Of a DNA stretch of 64,000 nt, positions 8,387-17,661 are shown piece after piece. The position numbers were made by a program, and so were the translations under genes. A model generated the notes under the pieces. The model did no database searches. It had not been told where the DNA came from and saw nothing but the letters and a program-made list of their open reading frames with translations. This stretch comes from Streptomyces venezuelae. Its GTDB lineage: Bacteria; Actinomycetota; Actinomycetes; Streptomycetales; Streptomycetaceae. Numbering within the stretch: position 1 is the stretch's first letter; each line of letters begins with the position of its first letter. The stretch covers positions 558,001-622,000 of the forward strand of contig NZ_CP029193.1 in NCBI RefSeq assembly GCF_008642355.1. The letters are read 5' to 3'.

Positions 8387-9550
8387 TCAGGCGTCCGCCG
8401 TGTCCTGGAGCACGTCGCAGGTGTTCTGGAACTCCTCCATCAGACGGGTGGCCTCGACGATGAGGACGCCGTACGGGCGGGACGCGTCGGCCAGCGGCAG
8501 CTTGTGCTCCTGCGCCGCTTCGAGCACCTTCTCCAGTGCCTCCTGGGCGGTGGTGGCGAGCCCGCACATCTCCTTGGCCTGCTCGGACAGCGTGTCGGAG
8601 TCGAGTTCGACGAGGACGTGCACGATGTCGCGCAGGCTCGCGGCGAAGTCGGCGTAGGCCTCCAGGGCGGGACCGTAGGTGTACGTGTCCTCCGTCTCGC
8701 TCCACCGGCCGAGACTGCGGGTCAGCGAGGCCAGCTGGTAGACGGCGCGTTCCATGGCGCCGAGTGCCTGCCGGAAGCGGTCGAAGCTGAGGTAGCCGCG
8801 GTGGGCGGGGAGCAGGCGGCGCGGGTTGAACGGCACGCTGTTCTCCGCCGTGCTCAGCCCGGTCCGCGCCTGGCCCACCGCGTCCTGCACGCGCTCGCCC
8901 GCCTTGCGCCACTGTTCGGCCCGGTCGGCGTCCACGTCACCGCTGCTCAGGCCCTCGGCCATGTCGTCCAGCAGGTACTCGATCTCCGCGGCGAGGACGC
9001 GCAGGCCCTGCTCGGCGCTGCGGTAGCGCAGCGGGGGCGCGATGCACAGGTTGACGACGAGACCGATGCCGCAGCCGATGAGGACGAGGAGGATGATCTG
9101 CCCGAGCTGGAGGGCCCGGTCGGCGTTCGTGGCGGCGGCGGAGTACGTCGAGAAGGCGAAGAACGCGGCGGTGGCGACCTGGGAGCGCTGCTCGCCCAGC
9201 GCCGTCCACTGGCCGAGGCTCAGCGCGATGGCGGCGACCACGACGAAGGCGAACAGGTCGGGTCCCGCGCTGAAGCCGATCGCGGCCTGCACCGCCACGC
9301 CGACGACGACCGCGGCGATGTAGCGGAGCGTCTGCCACACCGACTTCTGGAGCGTGACGTTCATGATCAGCACCGCGGAGAACGGTGCGAAGGCGGGGGA
9401 CGTGGCGTTCAGGAAGTCGTACGCGATCCACCACGACAGCGTCGCCGCGAGCACGCGCTTCGCGATGAGAAGCACCGTGTGACGTTCGTGCCCGGACGAG
9501 TTCCACGCCCGCGCGATCCACGCTCCAGCATTACGCAACCACTCCACCAC
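8387..9550 (-). CDS. FUSC-family (aromatic acid exporter-like) membrane protein
   Basis: About 387 residues. Hydrophobic helices in the first half (VLAATLSWWIAYDF, IAAVVVGVAVQAAIGF, FAFVVVAAIALSLG, IILLVLIGCGIGLVV) are followed by a long cytoplasmic helical region. This is the FUSC/ArAE layout seen in efflux proteins for aromatic acids. The frame is open to an ATG at 9700, but those residues look non-coding. A GTG at 9550 or 9547 preceded by GGAG fits better, so the start is uncertain by up to 50 codons. The substrate is unknown. Confidence 0.8.
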   Translation of the reverse strand: MVEWLRNAGAWIARAWNSSGHERHTVLLIAKRVLAATLSWWIAYDFLNATSPAFAPFSAVLIMNVTLQKSVWQTLRYIAAVVVGVAVQAAIGFSAGPDLFAFVVVAAIALSLGQWTALGEQRSQVATAAFFAFSTYSAAATNADRALQLGQIILLVLIGCGIGLVVNLCIAPPLRYRSAEQGLRVLAAEIEYLLDDMAEGLSSGDVDADRAEQWRKAGERVQDAVGQARTGLSTAENSVPFNPRRLLPAHRGYLSFDRFRQALGAMERAVYQLASLTRSLGRWSETEDTYTYGPALEAYADFAASLRDIVHVLVELDSDTLSEQAKEMCGLATTAQEALEKVLEAAQEHKLPLADASRPYGVLIVEATRLMEEFQNTCDVLQDTADA

Positions 9551-9700
9551 GCGCTCCGACCGTCCTTGTGTGCTCAGTCCCGGTCCTCGGGGACCTCGGA
9601 CGCTGTACAACCCGAGACACTGTGTAACCCGCATCGACCAGTTGAACCGGGAGCGCCGCCACCATTGCTGCATCCGGCGGGCGGCCACGCGCGGCGACAC

Positions 9701-9741
9701 GCGGAAGGCCCGGACGACCTCGCCGGTCGTCCGGGCCTCCG
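9701..9741 (-). terminator. Strong hairpin, probable terminator of the SRPBCC gene
   Basis: The arms GGCCCGGACGACC and GGTCGTCCGGGCC extend to about 19 bp with one mismatch around the loop TCGCC (9720-9724). It lies between the SRPBCC stop and the FUSC start, so it should separate the two transcripts. Confidence 0.7.
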
Positions 9742-9757
9742 CCGCGTCTCGTGCGGG

Positions 9758-10210
9758 TCACACCTCGCCGCGCCAGGCGCCCGTCTCCGCTCCGCCGCGC
9801 TTCTCGATGAACTTCTTGAACCGGCCCAGGTCACCGGTGACCTGGCGCTTGACGAAGCCGAGCTTGTCGCCGACCGTCTCGGCGAGACCCTCGGGGTCGT
9901 AGTGCATCTGCAGCATGACCTTGGTACGTGAGTCGTCCAGACGGTGGAAGGTGACGACGCCGGCCTGCTTGGCCTCGCCCTCCACCGTGGTCCAGGCCAC
10001 GCGCTCGTCCGGGATCTGCTCGGTGATCCTGGCGTCGAACGTGCGCTCCACGCCGTCGATCTTCGTCACCCAGTGGGTGAGCTTGTCGGTGCGCTGTTCG
10101 ATCCGCTCCACCCCTTGCATGAACTCGGGGAACGTCTCGAACTGGGTCCACTGGTTGTACGCGGCGCGAACCGGGACGTCGACCTCGATGGACTCTTCGA
10201 CTTGCGACAC
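9758..10210 (-). CDS. SRPBCC (START-like) family protein
   Basis: A 150-residue single-domain protein of the polyketide cyclase/START-like fold. Features: VEESIEVDVPVRAAYNQW, FPEFMQGVERIEQR, DGVERTFDARITEQIPD and the C-terminal helix around DLGRFKKFIEKRGG. Such proteins bind hydrophobic ligands; many Streptomyces copies are of unknown function. The GTG at 10210 is preferred over the upstream ATG because AGGAAAGG lies 8 bases before it. It is followed by a strong terminator hairpin and is divergent from the Mrr-like gene. Confidence 0.85.
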   Translation of the reverse strand: MSQVEESIEVDVPVRAAYNQWTQFETFPEFMQGVERIEQRTDKLTHWVTKIDGVERTFDARITEQIPDERVAWTTVEGEAKQAGVVTFHRLDDSRTKVMLQMHYDPEGLAETVGDKLGFVKRQVTGDLGRFKKFIEKRGGAETGAWRGEV

Positions 10211-10416
10211 GGATGACACCTTTCCTCGCGTACGTCCTGGCGCAGCCACGCGGCCGGTCTCGTGCGGTGCGGCCGGGCGGTTGCACCTCTCTCTGCACTC
10301 GCGAGTGCCCGGGACATCCGGTTTCACTCACGGCCTCCCCGGTGCTCTTTTGGCCGTGCCGATCTTGGGCAACCGGGGGAAGTGATCTTCATATCCGTCC
10401 ACCGCCAGGGGGAGCA

Positions 10417-11277
10417 ATGACCGTATCCTCGCGCCCGGTTCGGCGGACGAACCGCGAGCGGCGCTTCGATCTGCGCACGACCGCCCTGTTCTTCGTGTTC
10501 GTCGCGATCCTGCTCGTCGGCGGGGCGGCCCTGGTGCGCGCCGCGGCCCACATGGTCGAGAGCCGCCCGCTGTGGATCGGCTCGCTCGCCGTCGTGGGCC
10601 TTGCGGCCGCCTGCCTCGGCGGGTCCCGGTGGCGGCGCTTCTCAGCGGTGAGGTACGCGCGGCGCGCGGCCGAGGCGCTGGAGGAAGCGGCCGAGCGGGC
10701 GTCCGAGAGCCTGGAGGGCACGGGGATGCCGGCGGCCGCCGCGACGGTCACCGCTCCGGTGGCACCCGTCTACGCGGGGGACGGTTTCGCCCCGGAACCC
10801 GCCCCCGGCACGGAACCCACCCTCGTACTGGACCCGGAGGAGACCACGACCGTCGTCGTCGACCCGCCGGTCGTGTACGTCGACTACACCGAACTCGACG
10901 CCGACGCCTTCGAGCAGGCCGTGGCCGACCTCTGCGCCCGCGACGCGTGCCAGGGCGTGGAAGTCGTGGGCGGGGCCTGCGACTTGGGCGCGGACGTCGT
11001 GGCGGTGGCGCCGGACGGCCGCAGGATCGTCATCCAGTGCAAGCGCTACGGCGAGGACAACAAGGTCGGCTCGCAGGACCTGCAGCGCTTCGGGGGCACG
11101 TGCTTCACGGTCCACGAGGCGGATGTCGCCGCGCTGGTGACGACGAGCGAGTTCACCGCTCCCGCCCTGGAGTACGCGGAGCAGTGCGGCATAGTCTGCG
11201 TGAACGGCGCGGAGCTGCAGGCGTGGTGCGACGGTACGGGTCCGAGCCCGTGGGACCTGGTGGTCGCCGACGCCTGA
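10417..11277 (+). CDS. Membrane-anchored Mrr-like restriction endonuclease-fold protein
   Basis: 286 residues. Two transmembrane helices lie near residues 20-45 (ALFFVFVAILLVGGAAL) and 50-65. An alanine-rich linker and an acidic segment with VVVDPPVVYVDY follow, then a C-terminal Mrr_cat-type nuclease domain (about 165-280). The nuclease motif is visible as GADVVAVAPDGRRIVIQCKR, giving the Asp...Gln-x-Lys arrangement of the PD-(D/E)xK fold. Family members cut (often methylated) DNA; a membrane-tethered copy could instead act on incoming DNA. The ATG follows GGGGGAG by 3-4 bases. It stands alone, with no methylase nearby. Confidence 0.85.
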   Translation: MTVSSRPVRRTNRERRFDLRTTALFFVFVAILLVGGAALVRAAAHMVESRPLWIGSLAVVGLAAACLGGSRWRRFSAVRYARRAAEALEEAAERASESLEGTGMPAAAATVTAPVAPVYAGDGFAPEPAPGTEPTLVLDPEETTTVVVDPPVVYVDYTELDADAFEQAVADLCARDACQGVEVVGGACDLGADVVAVAPDGRRIVIQCKRYGEDNKVGSQDLQRFGGTCFTVHEADVAALVTTSEFTAPALEYAEQCGIVCVNGAELQAWCDGTGPSPWDLVVADA

Positions 11278-11311
11278 CCCGCACCGGCACGGCACCGGCG
11301 CCGGAGACGCG

Positions 11312-13531
11312 TCAGACCTTCGCCGCGACCTGCTGCGCCGCGGGCACCGGGCCGTCCTCGCTCAGGCCGAACCGCGCGTGGAACCGGCGCAGCGGCCCCG
11401 GCGCGTACCAGGCGGAGCGGCCGAGCAGCCGCATCGCGGCCGGTACGAGGATGCCACGCACGGCGACCGCGTCGATGAGGATGGCGAGACCGCTGCCGAG
11501 TCCGAAGAGCTGCATGAAGCTGATCTCGGCCGTGCCGAAGGCGAAGAAGCTGACCGCGATCAGGGCCGCCGCCGCGCTGACGATGCCTCCGGTGTGCCCG
11601 AGGCCGCCCGTGACCGCGGACTCGTTGTCCTCGCCGAGGTCGTGGAGTTCTTTGATGCGGCTGGTGACGAACACCTCGTAGTCCATGGAGAGGCCGAAGG
11701 CGACGCAGAACATCAGCACCGTCATCGACGTCTCCATCGGCTGCGCGGTGAAGCCGAGCACCCCGGAGAGGTTGCCGTCCTGGAAGATCCAGGTCATCAC
11801 GCCGATGGTCGCGCCCAGGCTGACCGCGTTGAGGACGAGGGCGCGCAGTGGCTGCACGACGCTGCCGGTGAAGAGGAAGAGCAGCATGAACGTGGTGACG
11901 ACGATGAGACCCACGGCGAGCGGAAGCCGGCCGGCGATGGAGTCGTTGGAGTCGACGAGTTCGGCGTCGCCGCCGCCGACGAGCGGGTGTGTCCCGGCGG
12001 GCGGAGCGGTGGCCCTGACTTTTCCGACCAGGTCCTTCGCCGCGTCGGACTTGGGCGTCAGGGTGCTGACGACGTTGAGCTGCTGCGCCGTGGGGCGGCC
12101 GAGGGCCGGGTTTCCGGGGCCGGTCCTGCCGTCGGCGTAGGTGCCGGTGCTGGTCTCGACGCGGGCGACACCGTCGAGCCCGGACAGGCGTGCCGCGTAC
12201 GACGCCAGCGGTGCCCTGTTCACGTTCTCGTCGATGACGACGCGCAGGGCCGCCGCGTCGTTTCCGCGGAAGTTCTCCCGCAGCGACACGGAGACCTCGC
12301 GGCTCTCGGCGTCCTCGGGCAGGACGCGTTCGTCGGCCGTGCCGAAGGTGATGCCGAGGAGCGGGCTCGCCGCGAGGAGCAGGACCGCGAGCACAGGCAG
12401 GGCGGTGAGCGCGGGGCGGCGCATGGCGGTGCGGGCGAGGCGGCCCCACACCGACGTCCGGATGCCCGGCGCCGGTGCCGGGGTCCCGGTGCGTGCCCGC
12501 TTCGCCCACGGCATCCGCCCTTTGTTCACGCGGTGCCCCAGGACGTTGAGCAGCGCGGGCATCACGAACAGGGAGGCGAGGGCCGCGATGACGACGACGC
12601 CGACGCCGGAGTAGCCGAACGAGCGGAGGAAGTACTGCGGGAACACCATGAGCGCGGCGAGGGCGGCGGCCACGGTCGCCGCGGAGAACGCGACGGTGCG
12701 GCCCGCCGTGCTCATCGTCCTGCGGACGGCGTCCTCGACGCTCGCTCCCGCCGCGAGCTGTTCCCGGAACCGGCTGATCATCAACAAGGCGTAGTCCACG
12801 CCGAGTCCGAGGCCGAGTGCCGTGGTCAGGTTGATCGCGAAGATGGAGACGTCGGTGACTCCGCCGACCACGTACAGTTCCGCGAAGACCCCCACGATGG
12901 CGATGAGCGCGACGGCGAGCGGCAGCAGCGCGGAGACGACGGTGCCGAAGACGACCAGGAGCAGCAGGAGGATGAGCGGGACGGCTATGGTCTCGGCGAG
13001 GACGAGGTCCTTCTCGGTCTGCGGCCCCATCTCGTGGCTCACGCCGGCGCTGCCGCCCGCCTTGACGGTGAGCGTGTCCTCGTACGTTCCCGCGTAGTCG
13101 TCGATGACGCCCTTGGCGTTCTCCTGCTGCTGCGCGTCGTGGCCCTTGACGCGGGCCAGCACGAGGGCCTCGCGGCCGTCCTCGGAGCGCAGGTCGGGGC
13201 TTTCGGTGTCCCAGTACGAGACGACGTTCTCCAGGTCCGGCTCCTTCTTCAGGTCCGCGATCAGCGACTCGCCGTCGCGCCGTGCGGCGGGGGCGTCGAT
13301 CCTGCCGTCGGTGGCGCGGACGAGGAGTACCAGGTTCGTCTCTCCGCCGAGCTTCTCGTCGATGACGTTCCTGGCCCGGGAGGACGGGGAGGCCGGATCG
13401 TCGAACCCGCCCCCCAGCAGCTTCCCGAACGCACCGGCTCCCAGGACGCCCATGAGAGCCACGATCACTGCGGCGACGACGAGTACCAGCCGCGACCGGC
13501 GGATCGCCAGCTCGGCCATGCGTTCGAACAC
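11312..13531 (-). CDS. MMPL-family RND transporter
   Basis: A 739-residue membrane protein with the two-halves RND layout: one N-terminal helix, a periplasmic loop, a helix bundle, then a repeat. The halves contain ALGLGLGVDYALLMISRFRE (first) and AFGLSMDYEVFVTSRIKE (second), the conserved MMPL proton-relay segments. Such transporters export lipids or hydrophobic compounds. The GTG start follows GAAGGAGA by 5 bases. The divergent TetR gene at 13689 shares a 157-bp promoter region and is the likely regulator. The substrate is unknown. Confidence 0.93.
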   Translation of the reverse strand: MFERMAELAIRRSRLVLVVAAVIVALMGVLGAGAFGKLLGGGFDDPASPSSRARNVIDEKLGGETNLVLLVRATDGRIDAPAARRDGESLIADLKKEPDLENVVSYWDTESPDLRSEDGREALVLARVKGHDAQQQENAKGVIDDYAGTYEDTLTVKAGGSAGVSHEMGPQTEKDLVLAETIAVPLILLLLLVVFGTVVSALLPLAVALIAIVGVFAELYVVGGVTDVSIFAINLTTALGLGLGVDYALLMISRFREQLAAGASVEDAVRRTMSTAGRTVAFSAATVAAALAALMVFPQYFLRSFGYSGVGVVVIAALASLFVMPALLNVLGHRVNKGRMPWAKRARTGTPAPAPGIRTSVWGRLARTAMRRPALTALPVLAVLLLAASPLLGITFGTADERVLPEDAESREVSVSLRENFRGNDAAALRVVIDENVNRAPLASYAARLSGLDGVARVETSTGTYADGRTGPGNPALGRPTAQQLNVVSTLTPKSDAAKDLVGKVRATAPPAGTHPLVGGGDAELVDSNDSIAGRLPLAVGLIVVTTFMLLFLFTGSVVQPLRALVLNAVSLGATIGVMTWIFQDGNLSGVLGFTAQPMETSMTVLMFCVAFGLSMDYEVFVTSRIKELHDLGEDNESAVTGGLGHTGGIVSAAAALIAVSFFAFGTAEISFMQLFGLGSGLAILIDAVAVRGILVPAAMRLLGRSAWYAPGPLRRFHARFGLSEDGPVPAAQQVAAKV

Positions 13532-13607
13532 GCGCTGTCTCCTTCATGTACGGGTTGGTGTACGGGTGTTGTGGTGACGGGCGCAGCCGACGCTAGCGGG
13601 GTACAAC

Positions 13608-13629
13608 AAATTTGAGCAGTGTCAGATTT
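13608..13629. promoter_or_regulatory. Candidate TetR operator between the MMPL and tetR genes
   Basis: The half-sites AAATTTGA and TCAGATTT form an inverted repeat (7 of 8 positions) around a 6-base spacer, in the AT-richest part of the divergent intergenic region. Position and symmetry suit an autoregulated TetR/exporter pair; this is inference. Confidence 0.4.
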
Positions 13630-13688
13630 TCTTCACGGGATGCCGGATTACGGCCCCGGGGAGTGGCAGAGCGACGTACGGTCGCGGT

Positions 13689-14423
13689 ATGTCCACCCAC
13701 GAAATCCCCACGCCCAGGCCGTCGTTGCGCGAGCGCCGACGTGCGGTCGCCGTCGACGAGATCGTGAGCACGGCCGAGGCGCACATCGCCGAACACGGCC
13801 CGCACGCCCTGTCGTTGCGCGCGGTGGCCCGCGGCCTCGGCATGACCGTGCAGGCGCTCTACCACTACTTCCCGAGCCGGGACGATCTCGTGACGGCCCT
13901 CGTCACGAAGGCGTACGACGACTTGGCGGACGCGGTGCGGGCCGCGGCGGAGACCGCGCCGGACGACCCGGACGTGCCGGGAATGGTCGTTGCCGCGGAG
14001 GGTTACCGGCGATGGGCGATCGACCATCCCGAGCGGTTCCAACTCCTCTACGGAGCACCGCTCAGGCACTACCACGCACCCGTCGACGGCCCCACGACGG
14101 AGGCGAACCGGCGGATGAGCGCGGTCTTCGAACGGGAGCTGTTCCGGGGGTTCACACCGGAGCAGCTGGCGGCGGCCGACACCCGGTCCCTGTCCCCCGC
14201 GTTCCTCGGCCACCTGGCTCGGCAGGCGCCCCCGAGCGGCACCGCCCTGCCGCCGTCGGCGACGGCCCTGCTGCTCAGCGTGTGGGGCTATCTGCACGGC
14301 ATGGTCGCCCTGGAGGTGTTCGGGCACACCGGCTTCCTCGGCGTCCACCAGGGCGAGCTCTACCGCATGGCGATGCGGAACCTGTACGAGGACGTGCGAC
14401 GGCGGGTCCCGCGGCAACCGTGA
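13689..14423 (+). CDS. TetR-family transcriptional regulator
   Basis: 244 residues. The N-terminal helix-turn-helix (about residues 18-65) contains ALSLRAVARGLGMTVQALYH and YHYFPSRDDLV, the TetR signature. The rest is a ligand-binding domain of the kind found in Streptomyces TetR_C_13-like proteins (WAIDHPERFQLLYG). It is divergent from the MMPL exporter and probably represses it until a ligand binds. The 3' end lies in a perfect 16-bp hairpin shared with the convergent catalase gene. Confidence 0.9.
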   Translation: MSTHEIPTPRPSLRERRRAVAVDEIVSTAEAHIAEHGPHALSLRAVARGLGMTVQALYHYFPSRDDLVTALVTKAYDDLADAVRAAAETAPDDPDVPGMVVAAEGYRRWAIDHPERFQLLYGAPLRHYHAPVDGPTTEANRRMSAVFERELFRGFTPEQLAAADTRSLSPAFLGHLARQAPPSGTALPPSATALLLSVWGYLHGMVALEVFGHTGFLGVHQGELYRMAMRNLYEDVRRRVPRQP

Positions 14424-14440
14424 CCCGCGGGACCCGCCGT
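14399..14440. terminator. Bidirectional terminator between tetR and catalase
   Basis: A perfect 16-bp inverted repeat (14399-14414 and 14425-14440, arm ACGGCGGGTCCCGCGG) surrounds a 10-base loop. It overlaps the last codons of the TetR gene and lies 11 bp from the catalase stop. Its placement between converging genes suits termination of both. Confidence 0.75.
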
Positions 14441-14450
14441 AGAGCGTCGG

Positions 14451-16109
14451 TCAGCGTTTGACCACGTGGCGTTCGTTCGGGACGCAGTGCGTCATCGTCA
14501 GGCCGGAGACGTCGCGCGGCGGGTTGTTCCCCAGCCGTACGAGGCGGCTGCGGTCCTCGTCCGTCATGGTCTGGCCCTGCAGCGGTTCGAGGTGGGACAC
14601 GTCGTCGGGGCCGATGCCGAGCCCCTTGCCGACGCGCAGCCCGAGGTCGTTCTCGACCAGCAGGAAGTGCCAGACCATGCGCTCCTGCACCTTCCGGTCG
14701 CACTGGGAGATGAGGGTCACGAAGTTGTGCACGAGGTCGTCGCGCTCCCAGTCCTCCAGGAGCAGATAGCGCTGTCCGGCCTGGAGGTAGTCGTTGGTGC
14801 GCGGGATGCGCTTGCGGGTGAGCCGGCCGCGGACCTCGGGGCCCTGCTCGTCGTGCGTGGGGTACTGGCCCTCGCGCAGGCCGCCCGTGATCGACGGCTC
14901 GTAGTTGACCTCGGGGTTCTCGTTCGCCGCGCGGTTGTCGTACGCCATCGCACCGTCGCGCTGGTTGGTGCGCACGGTCGCGTTCTTGGCCCGGTTCACC
15001 GGCAGCTGCAGATAGTTCGGGCCGACGCGGTAGCGCTGGGTGTCGCTGTACGAGAAGGTCCGCCCTACCAGCATCTTGTCGTCGGAGAAGTCGAGGCCGT
15101 CGACCAGGACGCCGGTGCCGAACGCGATCTGCTCGTTCTCGCCGAAGTAGTCGTCGACCGTGCGGTCGAGGACCATGCGGCCGACGGCCTTGGGCGGGAA
15201 GTCCTGCTCCGGCCAGGTCTTGGTGTCGTCCAGCGGGTCGAAGTCGAGCTCCGGGTGGTCGCCGTCCTCCATGACCTGCACGAGCAGCTCCCACTCGGGG
15301 TAGTCGCCCCGGCGGATCGCCTCGTACAGGTCCTTGGTGGCATGGCCGAGCTCGCCGGCCTGCACGTTCGCCGCGTCCTCCTCGGTCATGCTGCGCACGC
15401 CCTGCTTGGGCATCCAGTGGTACTTGACGAGGACGGTGCCCCCCTCGGCGTCGACCCACTTGTAGGTGTTCACACCGAAGCCCTGCATGTGCCGGTAGTC
15501 GGCGGGGATGCCGCGGGGGCTGAACAGGTTGACCAGCATGTGCATGCTCTCCGGGGTCTGCGACATGAAGTCGAAGATCCGGGCGGGCTTCTGCTCGTGC
15601 GAGACCGGGTCGGGCTTCAGCGCGTGGATGACGTCGGGGAACTTCACGGCGTCCCGGATGAAGAAGACACCGAGGTTGTTGCCGACCAGGTCCCAGTTGC
15701 CGTCCTCCGTGTAGAACTTCACGGCGAAACCGCGCGGGTCGCGGGCGGCCTCGGAGGAGTCGCGGCCTCCGATGACGGTGGAGAAGCGCAGGGCGACGTC
15801 GGTGCGCTTGCCGCTCTCCTGGAACAGCTTGGCCCGGGTGTAGCGGCTGATGGGTTCGTCGCCCCACTTCCCGTACGCCTCGAAGTATCCGAAGGCGGTG
15901 ACGCCCCGGGCGTGGACGACGCGCTCCGGGATGCGCTCGCGGTCGAAGTGGCTGATCTTCTCCAGGAAGTGGTAGTTCTCCAGCGTGGCCGGGCCTCGCG
16001 CGCCGACCGTGCGCTGGTTCTGGTTGTCGTAGATGGGGTGACCCTGTCGGTCGGTGAGCACCGGCCGGGAGTCGTCCGCGGGTGAACCCATGCTCGATAC
16101 GTCCGTCAT
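14451..16109 (-). CDS. Monofunctional haem catalase
   Basis: A 552-residue catalase that converts hydrogen peroxide to water and oxygen. The distal His is in [15 protein letters not shown] (near residue 64), the catalytic Asn in [14 protein letters not shown], and the haem-ligand Tyr in [14 protein letters not shown]. The core is of normal length, with a C-terminal extension of some 60 residues beyond the shortest clade-3 enzymes. The ATG at 16109 follows AAGGAG by 9 bases; the longer open frame upstream does not fit the family. The DUF4383 gene lies 177 bp upstream in the same direction. Confidence 0.95.
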   Translation of the reverse strand: MTDVSSMGSPADDSRPVLTDRQGHPIYDNQNQRTVGARGPATLENYHFLEKISHFDRERIPERVVHARGVTAFGYFEAYGKWGDEPISRYTRAKLFQESGKRTDVALRFSTVIGGRDSSEAARDPRGFAVKFYTEDGNWDLVGNNLGVFFIRDAVKFPDVIHALKPDPVSHEQKPARIFDFMSQTPESMHMLVNLFSPRGIPADYRHMQGFGVNTYKWVDAEGGTVLVKYHWMPKQGVRSMTEEDAANVQAGELGHATKDLYEAIRRGDYPEWELLVQVMEDGDHPELDFDPLDDTKTWPEQDFPPKAVGRMVLDRTVDDYFGENEQIAFGTGVLVDGLDFSDDKMLVGRTFSYSDTQRYRVGPNYLQLPVNRAKNATVRTNQRDGAMAYDNRAANENPEVNYEPSITGGLREGQYPTHDEQGPEVRGRLTRKRIPRTNDYLQAGQRYLLLEDWERDDLVHNFVTLISQCDRKVQERMVWHFLLVENDLGLRVGKGLGIGPDDVSHLEPLQGQTMTDEDRSRLVRLGNNPPRDVSGLTMTHCVPNERHVVKR

Positions 16110-16286
16110 GACCGTCGGCTCCTTGACGAGTGACCGCGTGCGCGGACCTGCGTTCCGGCACGCGTGCGGGCCGGACGGTGGAACCCCGGTGCCCGGCCCG
16201 TCCACGATCACACAGATGGGCCGGGGGCGCCGCGCCAGACGCCCGGGGTTCCGCCGTTCAGCTGTCGGGTTGGATTTTGGTGCCCG

Positions 16287-16745
16287 TCACGTCCGTGCCG
16301 TGGTGGTGGCGGGGCGGCGGGTCAGCAGCGCGCCCAGGGCGATCATGCCGATGCCGAGGGCGAAGTGCAGCCAGTCGTCCGCGTTGTTCAGCGGCACGAA
16401 GTTGGCACTGCTGTGGTGGCCGACGAACAGGCCGTACAGCCACAGCACGAGATAGACGGCTCCTCCGGCCATCAGATAGGTGCGGGCGGCGGAAGCGGTC
16501 CGGGCCATCACCAGACCCGCGACGCCGAACGCCAGGTGGACGAGGTTGTGCAGGACGGAGATCTGGAAGATTCCGAGCAGCTCGGCACCGGAGTCGTGCG
16601 AGGCGAACTCCATGGTGTCGTAGTCCGTGGTGACGCCCGGGACAAAGCCGAGCACCCCCACCAGCAGGAACACGGCTCCGACCAGCAGGGCGGCCTGCTG
16701 GACCGGGGACCGGGCGTCGCGCGTCGCACGGGTGTGCGTAGTCAT
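16287..16745 (-). CDS. DUF4383 membrane protein
   Basis: A 152-residue integral membrane protein with four predicted helices (ALLVGAVFLLVGVLGFVPGV, the LVHLAFGVAGLVMA region, YLMAGGAVYLVLWLYGLF and LHFALGIGMIALGALL). VLHNLVHLAFGVAG is characteristic of DUF4383. Function is unknown. The ATG at 16745 follows AGAAGG by 8 bases. It is upstream of the catalase gene on the same strand. Confidence 0.85.
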   Translation of the reverse strand: MTTHTRATRDARSPVQQAALLVGAVFLLVGVLGFVPGVTTDYDTMEFASHDSGAELLGIFQISVLHNLVHLAFGVAGLVMARTASAARTYLMAGGAVYLVLWLYGLFVGHHSSANFVPLNNADDWLHFALGIGMIALGALLTRRPATTTART

Positions 16746-16954
16746 GATGGCGACCTTCTTCCTGAGCGCTCCGGATGAGCGCCTGGCCGCGGCGAGTACC
16801 CCGCGCCCCGCGCGCCTACCACCGCACGGTGGAGAGACCATCGGGCATCGGTCCGTTTCCGGCCGCGCGGAAGGGTTACCTGGTGCGCAGGCTCGCCTGG
16901 GTGGATCCGCCCCTGAGGCGCGAAAGCCTGCGACACGCTTCAGTGGAGGTTGCG

Positions 16955-17500
16955 GTGGTTCAGGACAGTCGTGAGAAGGGCGCCGGCGTGCGACGGATCA
17001 GGGGAGCCTTTCGGCGTGCGGGCAGGGCCTACTCCTCGGGAGAGGAACACCGGCTCGGTGGGCACGCCGGAGCCGTGGCCGCGTTCGGCGCGTACACGGC
17101 GGCCTGGGGTGCGGCCGTCCGGCTCCGGAAAGCCCCTCTCCCGGAGCGCCCCGAGCCCTGGGACGTGCTGTTCGCGGCGGCGGCCACCTTCCGGCTCGGC
17201 CGGCTCCTCAGCAAGGGGTCGGTGACGAGCCCGCTGCGGGCGCCGTTCACCCGCTACGAGGAGGCGTCCGGGCCCGCCGAGGTGAGCGAGAGCCCTCGCG
17301 GAAACGGCGTGCGGGCGACCGTGGGCGAGCTCGTCACCTGCCCGTTCTGCCTGAGCGTCTGGCTGACCGCCACCGCCACCGGGGCCGCCCTGCTGTGGCC
17401 GAGGGCCACGCGCACGGTGACGGGCGGCCTTTCCGTGCTGGCTGCTGCCGACGCGATGCAGCTCGGTTACGACTGCCTGGCGCAGAAGAACGGCGAGTAG
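16955..17500 (+). CDS. DUF1360 family protein
   Basis: 181 residues. The DUF1360 hallmarks are WDVLFAAAATFRLGRLLSKG and, later, ELVTCPFCLSVW, with a hydrophobic C-terminal part that may enter the membrane. Function is unknown; relatives in Bacillus are spore-associated. The GTG at 16955 is chosen because GGAGG lies 5 bases before it. The first 60 codons of the longer open frame look non-coding. Confidence 0.75.
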   Translation: MVQDSREKGAGVRRIRGAFRRAGRAYSSGEEHRLGGHAGAVAAFGAYTAAWGAAVRLRKAPLPERPEPWDVLFAAAATFRLGRLLSKGSVTSPLRAPFTRYEEASGPAEVSESPRGNGVRATVGELVTCPFCLSVWLTATATGAALLWPRATRTVTGGLSVLAAADAMQLGYDCLAQKNGE

Positions 17501-17661
17501 GCCGGGGCAGAGAGCGTCGCGCGGGTCGAGGAGAAGAGCGGAAGCGGAAGACAGTGGTGTCCTTGGTCTACACCAGGCGCCCGTGTCCCAGTACTCTCGT
17601 CCGTGGCCAGCAGCACACCATGGTGACCTCCCCCCCCCTCGCCGCCTCCAGGAGGATCACG

